64,000 bases of DNA from Pectobacterium brasiliense (GTDB lineage: Bacteria > Pseudomonadota > Gammaproteobacteria > Enterobacterales > Enterobacteriaceae): assembly GCF_016950255.1 (NCBI RefSeq), contig NZ_JACGFN010000001.1, forward strand, positions 1,922,001 to 1,986,000. Reading direction: 5' to 3'. A model generated the notes under the pieces. The model did no database searches and was not told the origin of the DNA. It saw only the letters and a list, made by a program, of their open reading frames with translations. Within the stretch, counting starts at the first letter, position 1, and each line of letters begins with the position of its first letter. Positions 30,915 to 40,210 of this stretch are shown here, in pieces. The position numbers were made by a program, and so were the translations under genes.

Positions 30915-32159
30915 ATGATCGCCATGCCCGTTCCTTGCGCCCGACTACTCCTCCGGGGTACACCGGTGGCGCGAGATCTTTGTATTCCTCTGCCGGATGT
31001 TTCTCCTGACACCGACAATGCCACCGTATTGCAGTTGTTCAGTAAGAATAAAGAATGGGTCAGCCTGCCTGTCGTGGAGGATGGACGCCCTTTCGGCCTC
31101 ATCAACCGCCATATTTTTCTCTCGCAGATGGCCCGGCCTTTTTATCGCGAGCTGTACGACAAAAAGAGCTGCATCGCGTTTATGGATAAAAATCCGCTGA
31201 TTGTCGATGCGCTGGCGTCGTTGAACGACGTCGCCGATCAAACGGTGATTACCGGTGATAAATCGCTGACGGACGGCTTTATGATCACCGAGAACGGGCG
31301 TTATATCGGTATCGGATTAGGCATCGATCTGATCAAGGCCGTCTCCGATATGCACCTGCGCCAGCATCAGCAGATTATGCAGAGCATCGAATATGCCAGC
31401 GTGATTCAGACAGCGATGCTGACAACGTCAACGCAGGCGATGTCCCGCACGCTTGCCGACTGGTGTCTAGCCTGGGAACCAAGAGACTGTGTCGGCGGCG
31501 ACTGCTATGCCTTTAAAACCTATCAGAACGGCTGGCTTGCCGCCGTCGCAGACTGTACCGGGCACGGCGTACCCGGCGCATTCATGACCCTGATTTTCTC
31601 TTCCGCGCTGGAACAGGCGCTGACACAGCACGGCCCGATGTTGCCAGCGCAGCTATTACAGACGATCAACCGTCATATCAAAGATACGCTGGGGCAGCGT
31701 GACGAAGCACGTCAGCTTTCACCCTCTAACGACGGTTGCGACGCAATGGTGGTGTTCTGCGATATGACGCGAAACACGCTGACGTTTTCCGGCGCACGCA
31801 TGCCCGCCTTCATGCTGCAACGCGATACCGGAAAGCTGATACCACTCCAGTGCGATCGTATGGGGATTGGCTACACCGAAACGCCTTATGACTACCAGTG
31901 GTCGAGCTATGAATTACCGCTTCATGATAACGATATGTTTTTCACCACCACGGATGGCTTGACGGATCAAATCGGTGGGGAACGCCGGATTATGTTTGGT
32001 AAACGCCGCTTACAGGAGTACCTCCAGCACCATCAACACCAGCCGATGCGCGAACTGGCTAACCAGCTTCTGTCGGCACACAAGATCTACCAGGGCGATC
32101 AGACCCGGCGAGACGATTTAACATTTTGGGGCTTCCGACATTGTTCGACTTTTGTTTAA
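30915..32159 (+). CDS. siaA: SpoIIE-type (PP2C) phosphatase with N-terminal CBS-like sensor, SiaA role
   Basis: Predicted Ser/Thr phosphatase that would dephosphorylate the SiaC protein encoded two genes downstream. The 414-aa product has residues 1-145 resembling a CBS-domain pair (SLPVVEDGRPFGLINRH at 50-66), a short helix at 145-170 and the SpoIIE/PP2C domain at 175-410. Metal-binding motifs are intact: GGD at 194-196, ADCTGHGVPGAFM at 212-224, TTDGLTDQ near 350 and RRDDLTFWGF near the C-terminus. In Pseudomonas aeruginosa SiaA the input is a periplasmic/HAMP membrane module; here there is no membrane helix, so the signal must be cytoplasmic. The name is by role and operon context. siaB begins 13 bases after its stop codon. 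Confidence 0.85.
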   Translation: MIAMPVPCARLLLRGTPVARDLCIPLPDVSPDTDNATVLQLFSKNKEWVSLPVVEDGRPFGLINRHIFLSQMARPFYRELYDKKSCIAFMDKNPLIVDALASLNDVADQTVITGDKSLTDGFMITENGRYIGIGLGIDLIKAVSDMHLRQHQQIMQSIEYASVIQTAMLTTSTQAMSRTLADWCLAWEPRDCVGGDCYAFKTYQNGWLAAVADCTGHGVPGAFMTLIFSSALEQALTQHGPMLPAQLLQTINRHIKDTLGQRDEARQLSPSNDGCDAMVVFCDMTRNTLTFSGARMPAFMLQRDTGKLIPLQCDRMGIGYTETPYDYQWSSYELPLHDNDMFFTTTDGLTDQIGGERRIMFGKRRLQEYLQHHQHQPMRELANQLLSAHKIYQGDQTRRDDLTFWGFRHCSTFV

Positions 32160-32172
32160 TCAGGCAGACAGA

Positions 32173-32727
32173 ATGATGCCAAACATCAAATACACTGAAT
32201 TTTTTTCGCCCTCACACCAGCATGACATCACGCTGTATTACGTGGGCTATTTTTCACAAAACATCATCAGTTCACTGGCCGAAACCATGCGGCTACAGCT
32301 GGAGAAAAAGCAGCTTCCTGCCGGCATCCGTCGCCGACTGTTCTCTACGTTCGTCGAAATGGTGCAGAACATTACCCGCTATTCCGCTGCACCGTTAACC
32401 GCGCGCGATCACACCGTCGAAGTCCGTCATGGCTCCGTGTGTCTGGGTTACGAAAATGGGAAATACTTCCTGTTGTGTGCCAATCCGGTACACCCCGACG
32501 ATGTCGAGGCGCTGCGAGGACGTCTTGAACCGCTGCGCAGCATGACGCTTGATCAAATCCGACTCGCCTACAAAGTCTCTCTGCGTGATGAAACCCCGTC
32601 ATCAAGCAAAGGCGCGGATATGGGGCTGTTGACCGTCGCGCGGGATGCCAGTGAGCCACTCCAGTTTACGTTTCGGGCCGATGCATCAACGGGGCTATCT
32701 ACGTTTTATCTGAAGGCAATCATTTAA
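32173..32727 (+). CDS. siaB: SiaB-family protein kinase
   Basis: In P. aeruginosa SiaB phosphorylates SiaC on a threonine, opposing SiaA. This 184-aa protein begins at the ATG at 32173 (a TTG at 32152 would overlap siaA and has no better ribosome site). It carries an ATPase-like helix, FVEMVQNITRYSA at about residues 61-73, comparable to the N-box of GHKL kinases, and a late glycine-containing segment SSSKGADMGLLTVARDA. It lies directly between siaA and siaC, one base from the latter. The family (DUF6272) is recognised from context and sequence style. Confidence 0.85.
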   Translation: MMPNIKYTEFFSPSHQHDITLYYVGYFSQNIISSLAETMRLQLEKKQLPAGIRRRLFSTFVEMVQNITRYSAAPLTARDHTVEVRHGSVCLGYENGKYFLLCANPVHPDDVEALRGRLEPLRSMTLDQIRLAYKVSLRDETPSSSKGADMGLLTVARDASEPLQFTFRADASTGLSTFYLKAII

Positions 32728-32728
32728 C

Positions 32729-33181
32729 ATGAAAAATATAACAACCCTAAACAACCTCCATATTTCGGGGACATCCTGTACCCCGACGGTTGATTTTCAC
32801 TTTGACACACACCGTCTTTATCTTTCCGGCGAATCTTACCCTGAGAACGCCGCGGCGTTTTATCGCCCGCTACTCACCGAGATTCAGGCGTATCTGGACG
32901 CGTTGACGGCCTACGCCGAAACGATGCCGCCGGATGAAGCACTGCCGAGCATCGAAATTCACGTTTCTCTTATTTATTTCAACAGTTCCAGCACCAAGAT
33001 GCTGTTCAGTTTATTCAACCTGCTTAATCAGGCTGCGGAACAGACGCTCTCGATTGCACTGTATTGGTATTACGACAAAGACGACGACATTGCGGAAGAA
33101 TTTGGTGAAGAGCTTCACATCGATTTCCCTGCCCTGACCTTTCACAGCACCATTTTGAGTGATAATCATGAGCACAATTGA
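32729..33181 (+). CDS. siaC: SiaC-family regulatory phosphoprotein
   Basis: Small (150 aa) STAS-like regulator of the DUF1987 family. It has the family opening PTVDFHFDTHRLYLSGESYPEN (split here: FHFD at 23-26, SGESYPEN at 33-40) and the phosphosite loop FNSSSTK at 84-90, where Thr89 is the likely acceptor. In P. aeruginosa unphosphorylated SiaC binds and activates the diguanylate cyclase SiaD; phosphorylation by SiaB blocks this. The gene overlaps the start of siaD by 14 bases, which suggests coupled translation. Confidence 0.88.
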   Translation: MKNITTLNNLHISGTSCTPTVDFHFDTHRLYLSGESYPENAAAFYRPLLTEIQAYLDALTAYAETMPPDEALPSIEIHVSLIYFNSSSTKMLFSLFNLLNQAAEQTLSIALYWYYDKDDDIAEEFGEELHIDFPALTFHSTILSDNHEHN

Positions 33182-33875
33182 ATTGTTTACACCGGAATAC
33201 GACATTCTGCTCGCCGCGCGCAATATTGCTAACCAGCAGGAAAGACCAGCAGAAGTCTATCGCGACACGCTGCTGGCATTAACCGATCACTATCAGCGGC
33301 TGGTACGCGAGTCGCACCGCCTGATTTCACGCAGCGACCGGGCGGAGAAAGAGCTGAACCGTCTGAACGCGCAGCTCAATCAGCTAGCCGTCGAACTGGA
33401 GTACAAAGCCAGCCACGATCCGCTGACCGGCGTGTATAACCGCGGCGCGATTATTGAACGCATCAACCACGCGCTGGAGCGCAACCAGGCCGCGCTTATC
33501 GTGCTGGATATCGATCACTTCAAACAGGTGAATGATACCTATGGTCACCCCACCGGCGACGCCGTGATCTGCGATCTGGTCTCACGCGTGCAGAACGTGC
33601 TGAATACCACCAGCAGTATTGGTCGCGTCGGCGGTGAAGAGTTCACCATCCTGCTGGAAGGGAACACGCTCATGCAGGCCGTTTCACTCGCCAGCCGCCT
33701 GCATCAGGATCTCAACAGAATGCCGCTCAGCGTACTGCCGCAACAGCGCGTCACCGCCAGCTTTGGCGTCAGTTGGGCCCCACAGAAAACCCGTTTCGAT
33801 GCGCTCTATGGTGCCGCAGATGCTGCGCTTTATCAGGCCAAGGAAAAAGGCAGAAATCGCGTGGAGTTTCAGTAA
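33168..33875 (+). CDS. siaD: SiaD-like diguanylate cyclase (GGEEF)
   Basis: Makes c-di-GMP from two GTP. From the ATG at 33168 (GAGTGA ribosome site 5 bases upstream) the product is 235 aa; an upstream GTG at 33159 is a weaker choice. Residues 1-75 are a helical/coiled-coil segment, the probable docking site for SiaC, and 80-235 a GGDEF domain with DPLTGVYNR, DIDHFKQVNDTYGH, the active loop GGEEF at 155-159 and QAKEKGRNRV. The inhibitory RxxD site expected nine residues before GGEEF reads NTTS, so feedback inhibition should be absent. Soluble, no membrane helix. Confidence 0.92.
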   Translation: MSTIELFTPEYDILLAARNIANQQERPAEVYRDTLLALTDHYQRLVRESHRLISRSDRAEKELNRLNAQLNQLAVELEYKASHDPLTGVYNRGAIIERINHALERNQAALIVLDIDHFKQVNDTYGHPTGDAVICDLVSRVQNVLNTTSSIGRVGGEEFTILLEGNTLMQAVSLASRLHQDLNRMPLSVLPQQRVTASFGVSWAPQKTRFDALYGAADAALYQAKEKGRNRVEFQ

Positions 33876-33953
33876 GTCGCAGGCTGGACGATTGCCGTCG
33901 CCCTGACTCATGACCATAATAGGGGTATCGGCTTCTCCGAGACAGATTCCCCT

Positions 33954-34850
33954 ATGCGATTCGATTTAACCGATCTCCGGTTGTTTCTCAATATTCAGAA
34001 AGCAGGCAGCATTACCGGTGGCGCAGCGGCGTCCAGCCTGACCGTGCAGGCCGCCAGTGAGCGAATCCGGGGTATGGAGGATGAGCTTGGCGTAGCGCTG
34101 CTACTGCGCTCAAAGGCGGGTGTCTCGCTCACCGACGCAGGATTTTCGCTGGCGCACCATGCCCACATTATCCTGCGTCAGGTAGACCATATGCGCAGCG
34201 AATTACACCAGTACAGCAAAGGGCTGCGCGGTCATATTCCGCTGCTGTGCAACTCTGCGGCGCTGAATGAATATTTGCCTGCCCTGCTGGGCCGCTACTT
34301 GGTGGTCTGTCCGCAGATATCCGTAGCGGTGAACGAAAAACTCAGTCGCGATATCGTCGATGCGATTCGCAATCAAACCGCCGACCTTGGCATTGTGGCC
34401 GATTCCGTGCCGCTCGACGGGCTGGAAACGCGCCCATTTCGTCAGGACGAACTGGTGGTTGTCGTTCCCCGTGACAGCATCTGGTCTGACGCACAACAGC
34501 TCACCTTTTCCGCCATTGCCGACGCCGAATTTATCGGGCTTAGCGAAGGCGCGGCTTTGCAGGAACACATCGACGAACATGCCAAAAGGCTAGGAAAACG
34601 CCTCAATTATCGCGTGCGTCTTGCCAGCTTCGACGCCGTCACGCAGGTGATTCACAGCGGTATCGGCATTGGTATTCTTCCGCGACATGCCGCACAGCGC
34701 ATGATGGAACGGCTGGCGGTTCGTACGATCCCGCTGTCAGACGACTGGGCAACGCGTAATCTGGTGGTCTGCGCCCGCCAGTTTTCCGCACTGCCCGGCT
34801 ATGTTCAGGATTTCGTGACGTTTATTACGACAGAGAACACAGCAGGTTAA
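33954..34850 (+). CDS. LysR-family transcriptional regulator
   Basis: A 298-aa regulator. The N-terminal winged helix-turn-helix (residues 1-62) has the LysR pattern LRLFLNIQKAGSITGGAAAS, then a linker helix and the substrate-binding domain at about 92-290 (RGHIPLLCNSAALNEYLPAL). It overlaps the convergent TSUP permease gene by four bases tail to tail. The target is unknown; the neighbouring permease is a reasonable candidate but is not divergent from it, which is the more usual layout. Confidence 0.88.
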   Translation: MRFDLTDLRLFLNIQKAGSITGGAAASSLTVQAASERIRGMEDELGVALLLRSKAGVSLTDAGFSLAHHAHIILRQVDHMRSELHQYSKGLRGHIPLLCNSAALNEYLPALLGRYLVVCPQISVAVNEKLSRDIVDAIRNQTADLGIVADSVPLDGLETRPFRQDELVVVVPRDSIWSDAQQLTFSAIADAEFIGLSEGAALQEHIDEHAKRLGKRLNYRVRLASFDAVTQVIHSGIGIGILPRHAAQRMMERLAVRTIPLSDDWATRNLVVCARQFSALPGYVQDFVTFITTENTAG

Positions 34851-35572
34851 AGCAGCCCGCGTGCGGCCATGTATCCGCCCAGTGCTATCAGCCCAATGAA
34901 GAAGCAGCGCCGGAAAACCGCTTCGCTAATCGCGTGGCGCAGGCGTTGCCCTATCATCATGCCCAGCAGCGCGGGAATCAGCGCTAGCATCGACTGCCAG
35001 AGATTGATGCCCTGTAGCCCCATCCCCTGCATCAGCTGTAGCGCCAACCCCAACGTGGAGACGGTAAACGCCAGCCCGAGCGCCTGCACCAGATCGTTTT
35101 TATTGAGCCGCAGGCATTGCAGGTAAGGCACGGCGGGAATGACGAAGACGCCCGTTGCCGCCGTGATAGCGCCAGTGATGTAGCCCACCAGCGGCGACAG
35201 CCAGACTTCGTGACGACCTGGCTGCGGCAACGTCGTCGCTACGATGCCCCACAGGCCATAAACCACTAAAATGCCGCCGAGTGCCGCGCTCGTCCATGAC
35301 GATGATGAGGTTAGCGCCGGCAGACCGTTCCAGAACGTCCCAATAATGATCCCGGTAAACAGCGTCCAAAACCGTTTAATCAGGCTGAGAAAGGCGGGGC
35401 CGCACGCAAGTTGCCAGATGTTGGTTACCAGCGAAGGAACGATCAAGAGCCCCGCCGCGCTGGCCGCGGGCATCACCAATGTTAACAAGCCCATCGCGAT
35501 GGTCGGCAATCCCAGACCAATCACGCCTTTCACCACGCCAGCCAGCAGAAACACCACCATCATCGTCGTCAT
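34847..35572 (-). CDS. TSUP-family permease (TauE/SafE-like)
   Basis: A 241-aa inner-membrane protein with about seven to eight hydrophobic helices and the TSUP marks VKGVIGLGLPTIAMGLLT near residues 14-31 and the internal repeat GYITGAITAATGVFVIP near 130. Family members move sulfite, sulfoacetate or other small organosulfur anions. The substrate here cannot be read from sequence. It faces the LysR gene tail to tail. Confidence 0.85.
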   Translation of the reverse strand: MTTMMVVFLLAGVVKGVIGLGLPTIAMGLLTLVMPAASAAGLLIVPSLVTNIWQLACGPAFLSLIKRFWTLFTGIIIGTFWNGLPALTSSSSWTSAALGGILVVYGLWGIVATTLPQPGRHEVWLSPLVGYITGAITAATGVFVIPAVPYLQCLRLNKNDLVQALGLAFTVSTLGLALQLMQGMGLQGINLWQSMLALIPALLGMMIGQRLRHAISEAVFRRCFFIGLIALGGYMAARGLL

Positions 35573-35774
35573 TCATCGCCTCGGTTTGCAACGTCATAGT
35601 AGGAAGAACCCTACGCAGGAATAGTCCGATGAGGGCACTGCTGGTGTCTATGCGGATTGTATTGAGGGTGATTCAGGGAAAATTTGAGGCAAAAGGAGGA
35701 TTAAGAGTCTTGGAGTCACATCTTTATGCCGGCTCAGAGACCGTTTCGTGCGCCACAATACCGCTATTCTCATT

Positions 35775-35992
35775 CTACCTCGTAGCACGCGCCCGACATA
35801 GGGGGCTACGCCAGCCCCCTATGAACCCCGGCTTTTGGCGGAAATTATGCCGCTAAAGCGGTGCCTTCGTCGGTATCAGGCTTAGAGGACCGCTTGCGAC
35901 ACGTTCCCGACGTGGCGCAAGCTTTCGCCGCATCCATGCGGCTCATCCTAAGCCTGCTATCTCCTCAGCATAATTTTTTACGCCAGATAACG
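35775..35992 (-). repeat. Structured dispersed repeat, short copy
   Basis: The 218-bp inverse-oriented partner of 18857-19155. It lacks the three-hairpin insert. Where the long copy has a CTCGGG/CCCGAG stem, this copy has an ATAGGGGGCT/AGCCCCCTAT stem at the same place, so pairing is kept while bases change. Another hairpin, GCCGCATGGATGCGGC, also keeps pairing between copies. It sits between the TSUP gene and mltB. Confidence 0.8.
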
Positions 35993-36071
35993 GCCAACCC
36001 CACTTACGTCCCTGCATTAGGTAAGAGACAGACCCAGCGAATAGGGCTACCAACACCAAACAGCAGATATC

Positions 36072-37157
36072 TTAGTAATTCTGATTCTGTCGCACGCGGC
36101 CTACGGCCTCACCCAGTTGCCATACGGCCATCGCGTAATGCGTGCTGTGGTTGTAACGCGTGATGGTGTAGAAGTTCGGCAATCCATACCAGTATTGGTA
36201 ACCCGTACCGATATCCAGCCGCAGCAGGCTGGCTTCACTGTATCCCGCCAACGAATGCTGTGGCGTTAATCCCGCGGCCTGAAGTTCCGTGAGCGAGTAG
36301 CGGGTATTGAAACCGTTCGGGAGCAGCGGAGCCTGACCGTTTGCCTGCACCGCCACAGGCGCGCCTTTCACCCACCCGTGCGCTTTGAAATAATTGGCTA
36401 CGCTGCCAATCGCGTCCACCGGATCCCACAGGTTGGTATGTCCGTTACCGTCGAAATCTACCGCGTAGTTCTTGAAGGATGATGGCATAAACTGCCCATA
36501 GCCCATCGCGCCAGCGTAAGAGCCACGCAGACTGAGCGGATCGTTGCCTTCTTTACGCGCCATCAGCAGGAAGGTTTCCAGCTCGCCCGCAAAGTAATCG
36601 GCACGTCGTGGGTAATCAAACGCCAGCGTTGCCAGGGCATCAATGATGCGCGTTTTCCCCATGACCCTTCCCCAACGGGTTTCAACGCCAATAATGCCGA
36701 CGATGATCTCAGGCGGGACGCCGTAAATGTTCTGAGCGCGCTGTAGCGCATCCTGATATTGATTCCAGAACGCCACGCCGTTCTGCACGTTGTCTGGCGT
36801 AATAAACTGATTGCGGTAACGGTTCCAGGCACCGTTCGGCCCCGAAGGTGGTCGCGATGTCGGGGCTTGTTTATCCATCAGACGGATCACCCAATCCAGA
36901 CTTTTCGCCTGCACCAGCACATCATGCAGCTGCTGGCGGTTAAAACCGTGCTCCAGCACCATTTTATCGACAAACCGCGCGGTAGCCGGGTTAGTCGCAA
37001 AATCACCACCTAGTGGATGAACATTGTGTGCGGGTTCAAGCAGGAAGCCACCTTTAAAAGGATTACCTGAAGGCGCTTCTGCGGGAGGAGGGGCCGGCTG
37101 ACTGCTACAGGCCGAGAGCAAAACGAGCAGAGGGAGAAAACGAGCCAAATGACGCAT
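36072..37157 (-). CDS. mltB: Membrane-bound lytic murein transglycosylase B
   Basis: Outer-membrane lipoprotein that cuts the glycan chain of peptidoglycan to form 1,6-anhydromuropeptides. It is 361 aa, the same length as E. coli MltB. The lipobox LLSAC places the acylated Cys at 17. The catalytic Glu is Glu159 in GVETRWG, and GAMGYGQFMPSS and NLWDPVDAIGSVANYF are typical of the family. It stands alone on the minus strand. Confidence 0.95.
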   Translation of the reverse strand: MRHLARFLPLLVLLSACSSQPAPPPAEAPSGNPFKGGFLLEPAHNVHPLGGDFATNPATARFVDKMVLEHGFNRQQLHDVLVQAKSLDWVIRLMDKQAPTSRPPSGPNGAWNRYRNQFITPDNVQNGVAFWNQYQDALQRAQNIYGVPPEIIVGIIGVETRWGRVMGKTRIIDALATLAFDYPRRADYFAGELETFLLMARKEGNDPLSLRGSYAGAMGYGQFMPSSFKNYAVDFDGNGHTNLWDPVDAIGSVANYFKAHGWVKGAPVAVQANGQAPLLPNGFNTRYSLTELQAAGLTPQHSLAGYSEASLLRLDIGTGYQYWYGLPNFYTITRYNHSTHYAMAVWQLGEAVGRVRQNQNY

Positions 37158-37295
37158 CAGATATCCGTATAGCCAGGTAAGAAATCAATACAGGCTATGG
37201 TAAAGGATTGTCTGATGTGAAAAAACCAGCCAGAGGTGAAAAAATGCCGCGCGCCGCTCAAATAGAAGACCGACGCGCGCATTATTACATCCGAA

Positions 37296-37637
37296 TCAGT
37301 TTTTCTTCACAAACTCGGACTTCAGCTTCATCGGGCCGAAACCGTCGATTTTACAATCAATATTGTGATCGCCTTCGACCAGACGAATGCCCTTCACGCG
37401 GGTGCCGATTTTCAGCGGCGTTGAGCTGCCTTTGACTTTCAGGTCTTTAATGACCGTTACCGTATCGCCATCCGCCAGCAGATTACCGTTGGCATCTTTT
37501 ACCACTAAAACGTCATCCTGCGCCGCCGCGTCGCCTGCTGCGGACCACTCATTTCCGCATTCAGGGCAGTTAAGCATTTCGCCCTCTTGCCAGGTGTATT
37601 CAGAACTGCATTTTGGACAATGAGGTAACTGTTGCAT
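37296..37637 (-). CDS. yjdM: PhnA-family zinc-ribbon protein YjdM
   Basis: A 113-aa protein of the family once named PhnA and thought to be linked to alkylphosphonate use; the actual function is not settled. It has a four-Cys zinc ribbon, CPKC at 8-11 and CPEC at 24-27, followed by an SH3-like beta domain with [20 protein letters not shown]. Full length and well conserved with E. coli YjdM. Confidence 0.92.
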   Translation of the reverse strand: MQQLPHCPKCSSEYTWQEGEMLNCPECGNEWSAAGDAAAQDDVLVVKDANGNLLADGDTVTVIKDLKVKGSSTPLKIGTRVKGIRLVEGDHNIDCKIDGFGPMKLKSEFVKKN

Positions 37638-37757
37638 GATAAACTCCTGAAAAATTCACAATAAAAAAGTAATAAATATCATTAGGTAACTACCATATTT
37701 TCGACATTTTATCCTTTTATGCGTATTTTTGATAGTGAAGCCGCATTTATCGTGACT

Positions 37758-39374
37758 TTACGACGCATCCGACCCTGTTTCACCTTTTTCCGCCAGAAAC
37801 GTAATCAATGCGTCTTGCGTTAGCGCTTTGGAATACAACCAGCCCTGCGCATAAGCGACGCCAAGGCTTTTCAGATAGGCTTCCTGAATCGGAGTCTCAA
37901 TCCCTTCAGCAACAATATGCAGATTAAGGCAGTGTGCCATGCTGACAATATGAGACAGCACAATATCGGTCGGTGAATGGTCACTAATATTTCCAACAAA
38001 GGATTTGTCGATTTTAAGTTTATTGGCTTTTACCCGCTCAAGATACGACAGTCCGGAATAGCCGGTACCAAAATCATCAATGGCAACATCAATGCCTTGT
38101 TGTTGATACAGCTCCACCATCGGAGCCGCTTTCTGGGGTTCAATCATGGAGGACTCGGTTAATTCGACATTAACATTAGCACCATCAAGATCGTATACAG
38201 CAATCTGCTCCACGAGATAATTGAAAACGGACATATCTTCGAACTCTGCCGCCTCAAGATTGATAGAAACAAACATCTCAGGGTAACTATTTCTCAGCAT
38301 GTTGGCCGTTTGTAGCGCCTCATTAATGACGAACAAAGTTAAATCTTTCATTAACCCAACCTGACGAATCATGGGAATAAAAGAGTCCGGCGTAATCAGG
38401 TGACCGTCCGAATGACGCCAGCGTATCAGCGCTTCACACCCCACGATCTGCGCGGTACCCAATTTAATAATCGGCTGGTAATGTAATTCAAACTCTTTTT
38501 GCCTCAGCGCATTATTTAATAGATGGTAAGGATTTTTAATTGCCTGCGCTGTTCTGGAGACAAGAACCGCGAGAAGTAGAGAAAGCACCATGAAAATGGG
38601 AATAAAATAGAGAAACAACATAAAAGCAAAACGATAGGATTTAGGTTCGTCAGCATTAACCACTAATAAAATATTACCATTTGGCATGGGTTTTAAAAGA
38701 AAATATTTATTGTCACTGTAAAATCGATTTGTAGCGGAAGATTCGCCAGAAAGAATTAAAGCGATATTAGAAATGTATACGTTCGATATAATTACCACGC
38801 CATTGTCTTTTTCAACAAAGGCATATTTTATATTATGGCTATAAGAGGGGATATTTATAAAGGAATTCGGATTGAGAACGATAAGATAATTTGACGATCC
38901 GACATAAATCATCTGGCGATATCTGTTAAGTGTATTATCGGCGTTATACCAGACCCGATACTTATTTTTATAGATAAGATCGGGCGAAAGCAGTGGAGAG
39001 CGGTTTATATTACTTAACATCAAAGAACAACGGGGCCGATTGTCCTCAATATAAATCACATCCTGTACATAATCATTGGAATAAGAGGTGCGCCTGAGTT
39101 GCTCCATATGTTCATTTGAACAAGAACGAAGCGTATTTTGATCAAACACATCCAGCACTCTGGTGGCTTGCGCCATTATTTCTTCTGCATGCCCGATAGC
39201 AACATCTGAAAAACTCACCACATCATGCTCAAACTGTTTTAACGTCACTGCCGCATATACCAGAAGCACCAGTGCACAGATGGCGGAAAAAAGACAAAAA
39301 AAAGCAGAAAAAATCAGGAAAAAACCGCGCTTAAAATAGAGCGTTTGAAAATAGGCTAGCAGGCTTTTTTTCAT
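37758..39374 (-). CDS. Membrane c-di-GMP phosphodiesterase with CSS and EAL domains
   Basis: Degrades c-di-GMP to pGpG. The 538-aa protein has a membrane helix at about 18-44, a periplasmic CSS-type redox sensor (Cys85 in SCSNEHM and Cys116 in PRCSL as the expected pair), a second helix at about 246-270 and a cytoplasmic EAL domain at about 285-530. All catalytic marks are present: EALIRW near 313, SINLEA, ELTESS, DDFGTG, KIDKSF, AEGIE and AQGW. In E. coli the CSS disulfide controls activity. The 5' half is AT-richer than neighbouring core genes. Not in an operon. Confidence 0.92.
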   Translation of the reverse strand: MKKSLLAYFQTLYFKRGFFLIFSAFFCLFSAICALVLLVYAAVTLKQFEHDVVSFSDVAIGHAEEIMAQATRVLDVFDQNTLRSCSNEHMEQLRRTSYSNDYVQDVIYIEDNRPRCSLMLSNINRSPLLSPDLIYKNKYRVWYNADNTLNRYRQMIYVGSSNYLIVLNPNSFINIPSYSHNIKYAFVEKDNGVVIISNVYISNIALILSGESSATNRFYSDNKYFLLKPMPNGNILLVVNADEPKSYRFAFMLFLYFIPIFMVLSLLLAVLVSRTAQAIKNPYHLLNNALRQKEFELHYQPIIKLGTAQIVGCEALIRWRHSDGHLITPDSFIPMIRQVGLMKDLTLFVINEALQTANMLRNSYPEMFVSINLEAAEFEDMSVFNYLVEQIAVYDLDGANVNVELTESSMIEPQKAAPMVELYQQQGIDVAIDDFGTGYSGLSYLERVKANKLKIDKSFVGNISDHSPTDIVLSHIVSMAHCLNLHIVAEGIETPIQEAYLKSLGVAYAQGWLYSKALTQDALITFLAEKGETGSDAS

Positions 39375-39611
39375 CGGAGTGACGTATCATCATTATGAGA
39401 AATCCAACATAGCACACAACCCCTATCGACAATGTATCGATATCTCAAATAATTCTTATTTTAAGATACCCGTAACCGTCGGACTCCGCAGCGACTCTCA
39501 GGCAAAGGCGACATGGCTATTTGCTTTTCTATTTTCCTTCCTATTTACCTTAAAAAACAGTCAGTTGCTTTCTATCACTTTTTTCTTATCGCTACCGCTC
39601 TGTGATTTAAT

Positions 39612-39630
39612 TGTAATGAGAACCATTATC
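39612..39630. promoter_or_regulatory. Fur box upstream of fecI
   Basis: TGTAATGAGAACCATTATC matches the 19-bp Fur consensus at 15 positions and lies about 55 bases before the fecI start codon, where Fur-iron would repress fecIR. Confidence 0.75.
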
Positions 39631-39685
39631 ATATTAACATAGTACCCTATCATTGACCGTCGATACGTTTTTTCTATTTCTGCCC

Positions 39686-40210
39686 ATGATATCTGACCAC
39701 GCCACTCCCTCTGCTGAACTGACGCTTGAATCACTCTATGGTTCGCATCACGGCTGGCTGAAGCACTGGCTAACGGGCAAGCTCCAATCCTCTTTTGACG
39801 CCGATGATATTGCTCAGGACACCTTCCTGCGCGTGATGAACGGCGAGTCGCTGACCGCAATCCGCGATCCAAAATCCTTCCTGTGTACCGTCGCCAAGCG
39901 CGTGATGGTCGATCTCTTTCGCCGCAATGCGCTGGAGAAAGCCTATCTGGATAGGCTGGCGCAGTTGCCAGAGGCGCTTGCGCCCTCACCGGAGATCCAG
40001 CAACAGCAGCTTGAGACGCTCCAACAGGTGGATCTCATGCTCGATGGCCTGAAGCACAAAGCACGACAGGCGTTTTTACTTTCCCAGCTTGATGGCATGG
40101 CCTACGGCGAGATCGCCACACGGCTGAATGTCTCCGTCAGCTCCGTCAAAAAATACGTTGCCAAAGCTACGGAGCATTGCCTGCTGTTCCGTCTGGAGCA
40201 CGGGCTGTGA
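39686..40210 (+). CDS. fecI: ECF sigma factor FecI
   Basis: Iron-starvation sigma factor that directs transcription of fecABCDE. The product is 174 aa from the ATG at 39686; an upstream TTG at 39653 would add eleven unlikely residues. Region 2 has [14 protein letters not shown] (about 36-49) and region 4 [20 protein letters not shown] near 130-149. FecR starts inside the stop codon (GTG overlapping TGA), the usual tight coupling. A Fur box precedes it. Confidence 0.94.
   Translation: MISDHATPSAELTLESLYGSHHGWLKHWLTGKLQSSFDADDIAQDTFLRVMNGESLTAIRDPKSFLCTVAKRVMVDLFRRNALEKAYLDRLAQLPEALAPSPEIQQQQLETLQQVDLMLDGLKHKARQAFLLSQLDGMAYGEIATRLNVSVSSVKKYVAKATEHCLLFRLEHGL

Noticed and set aside
40177..40206. 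Upstream ATG-like extension of fecR
   Set aside because: It would lie wholly inside fecI; the GTG at 40207 overlapping the fecI stop has a ribosome site and gives the expected length.
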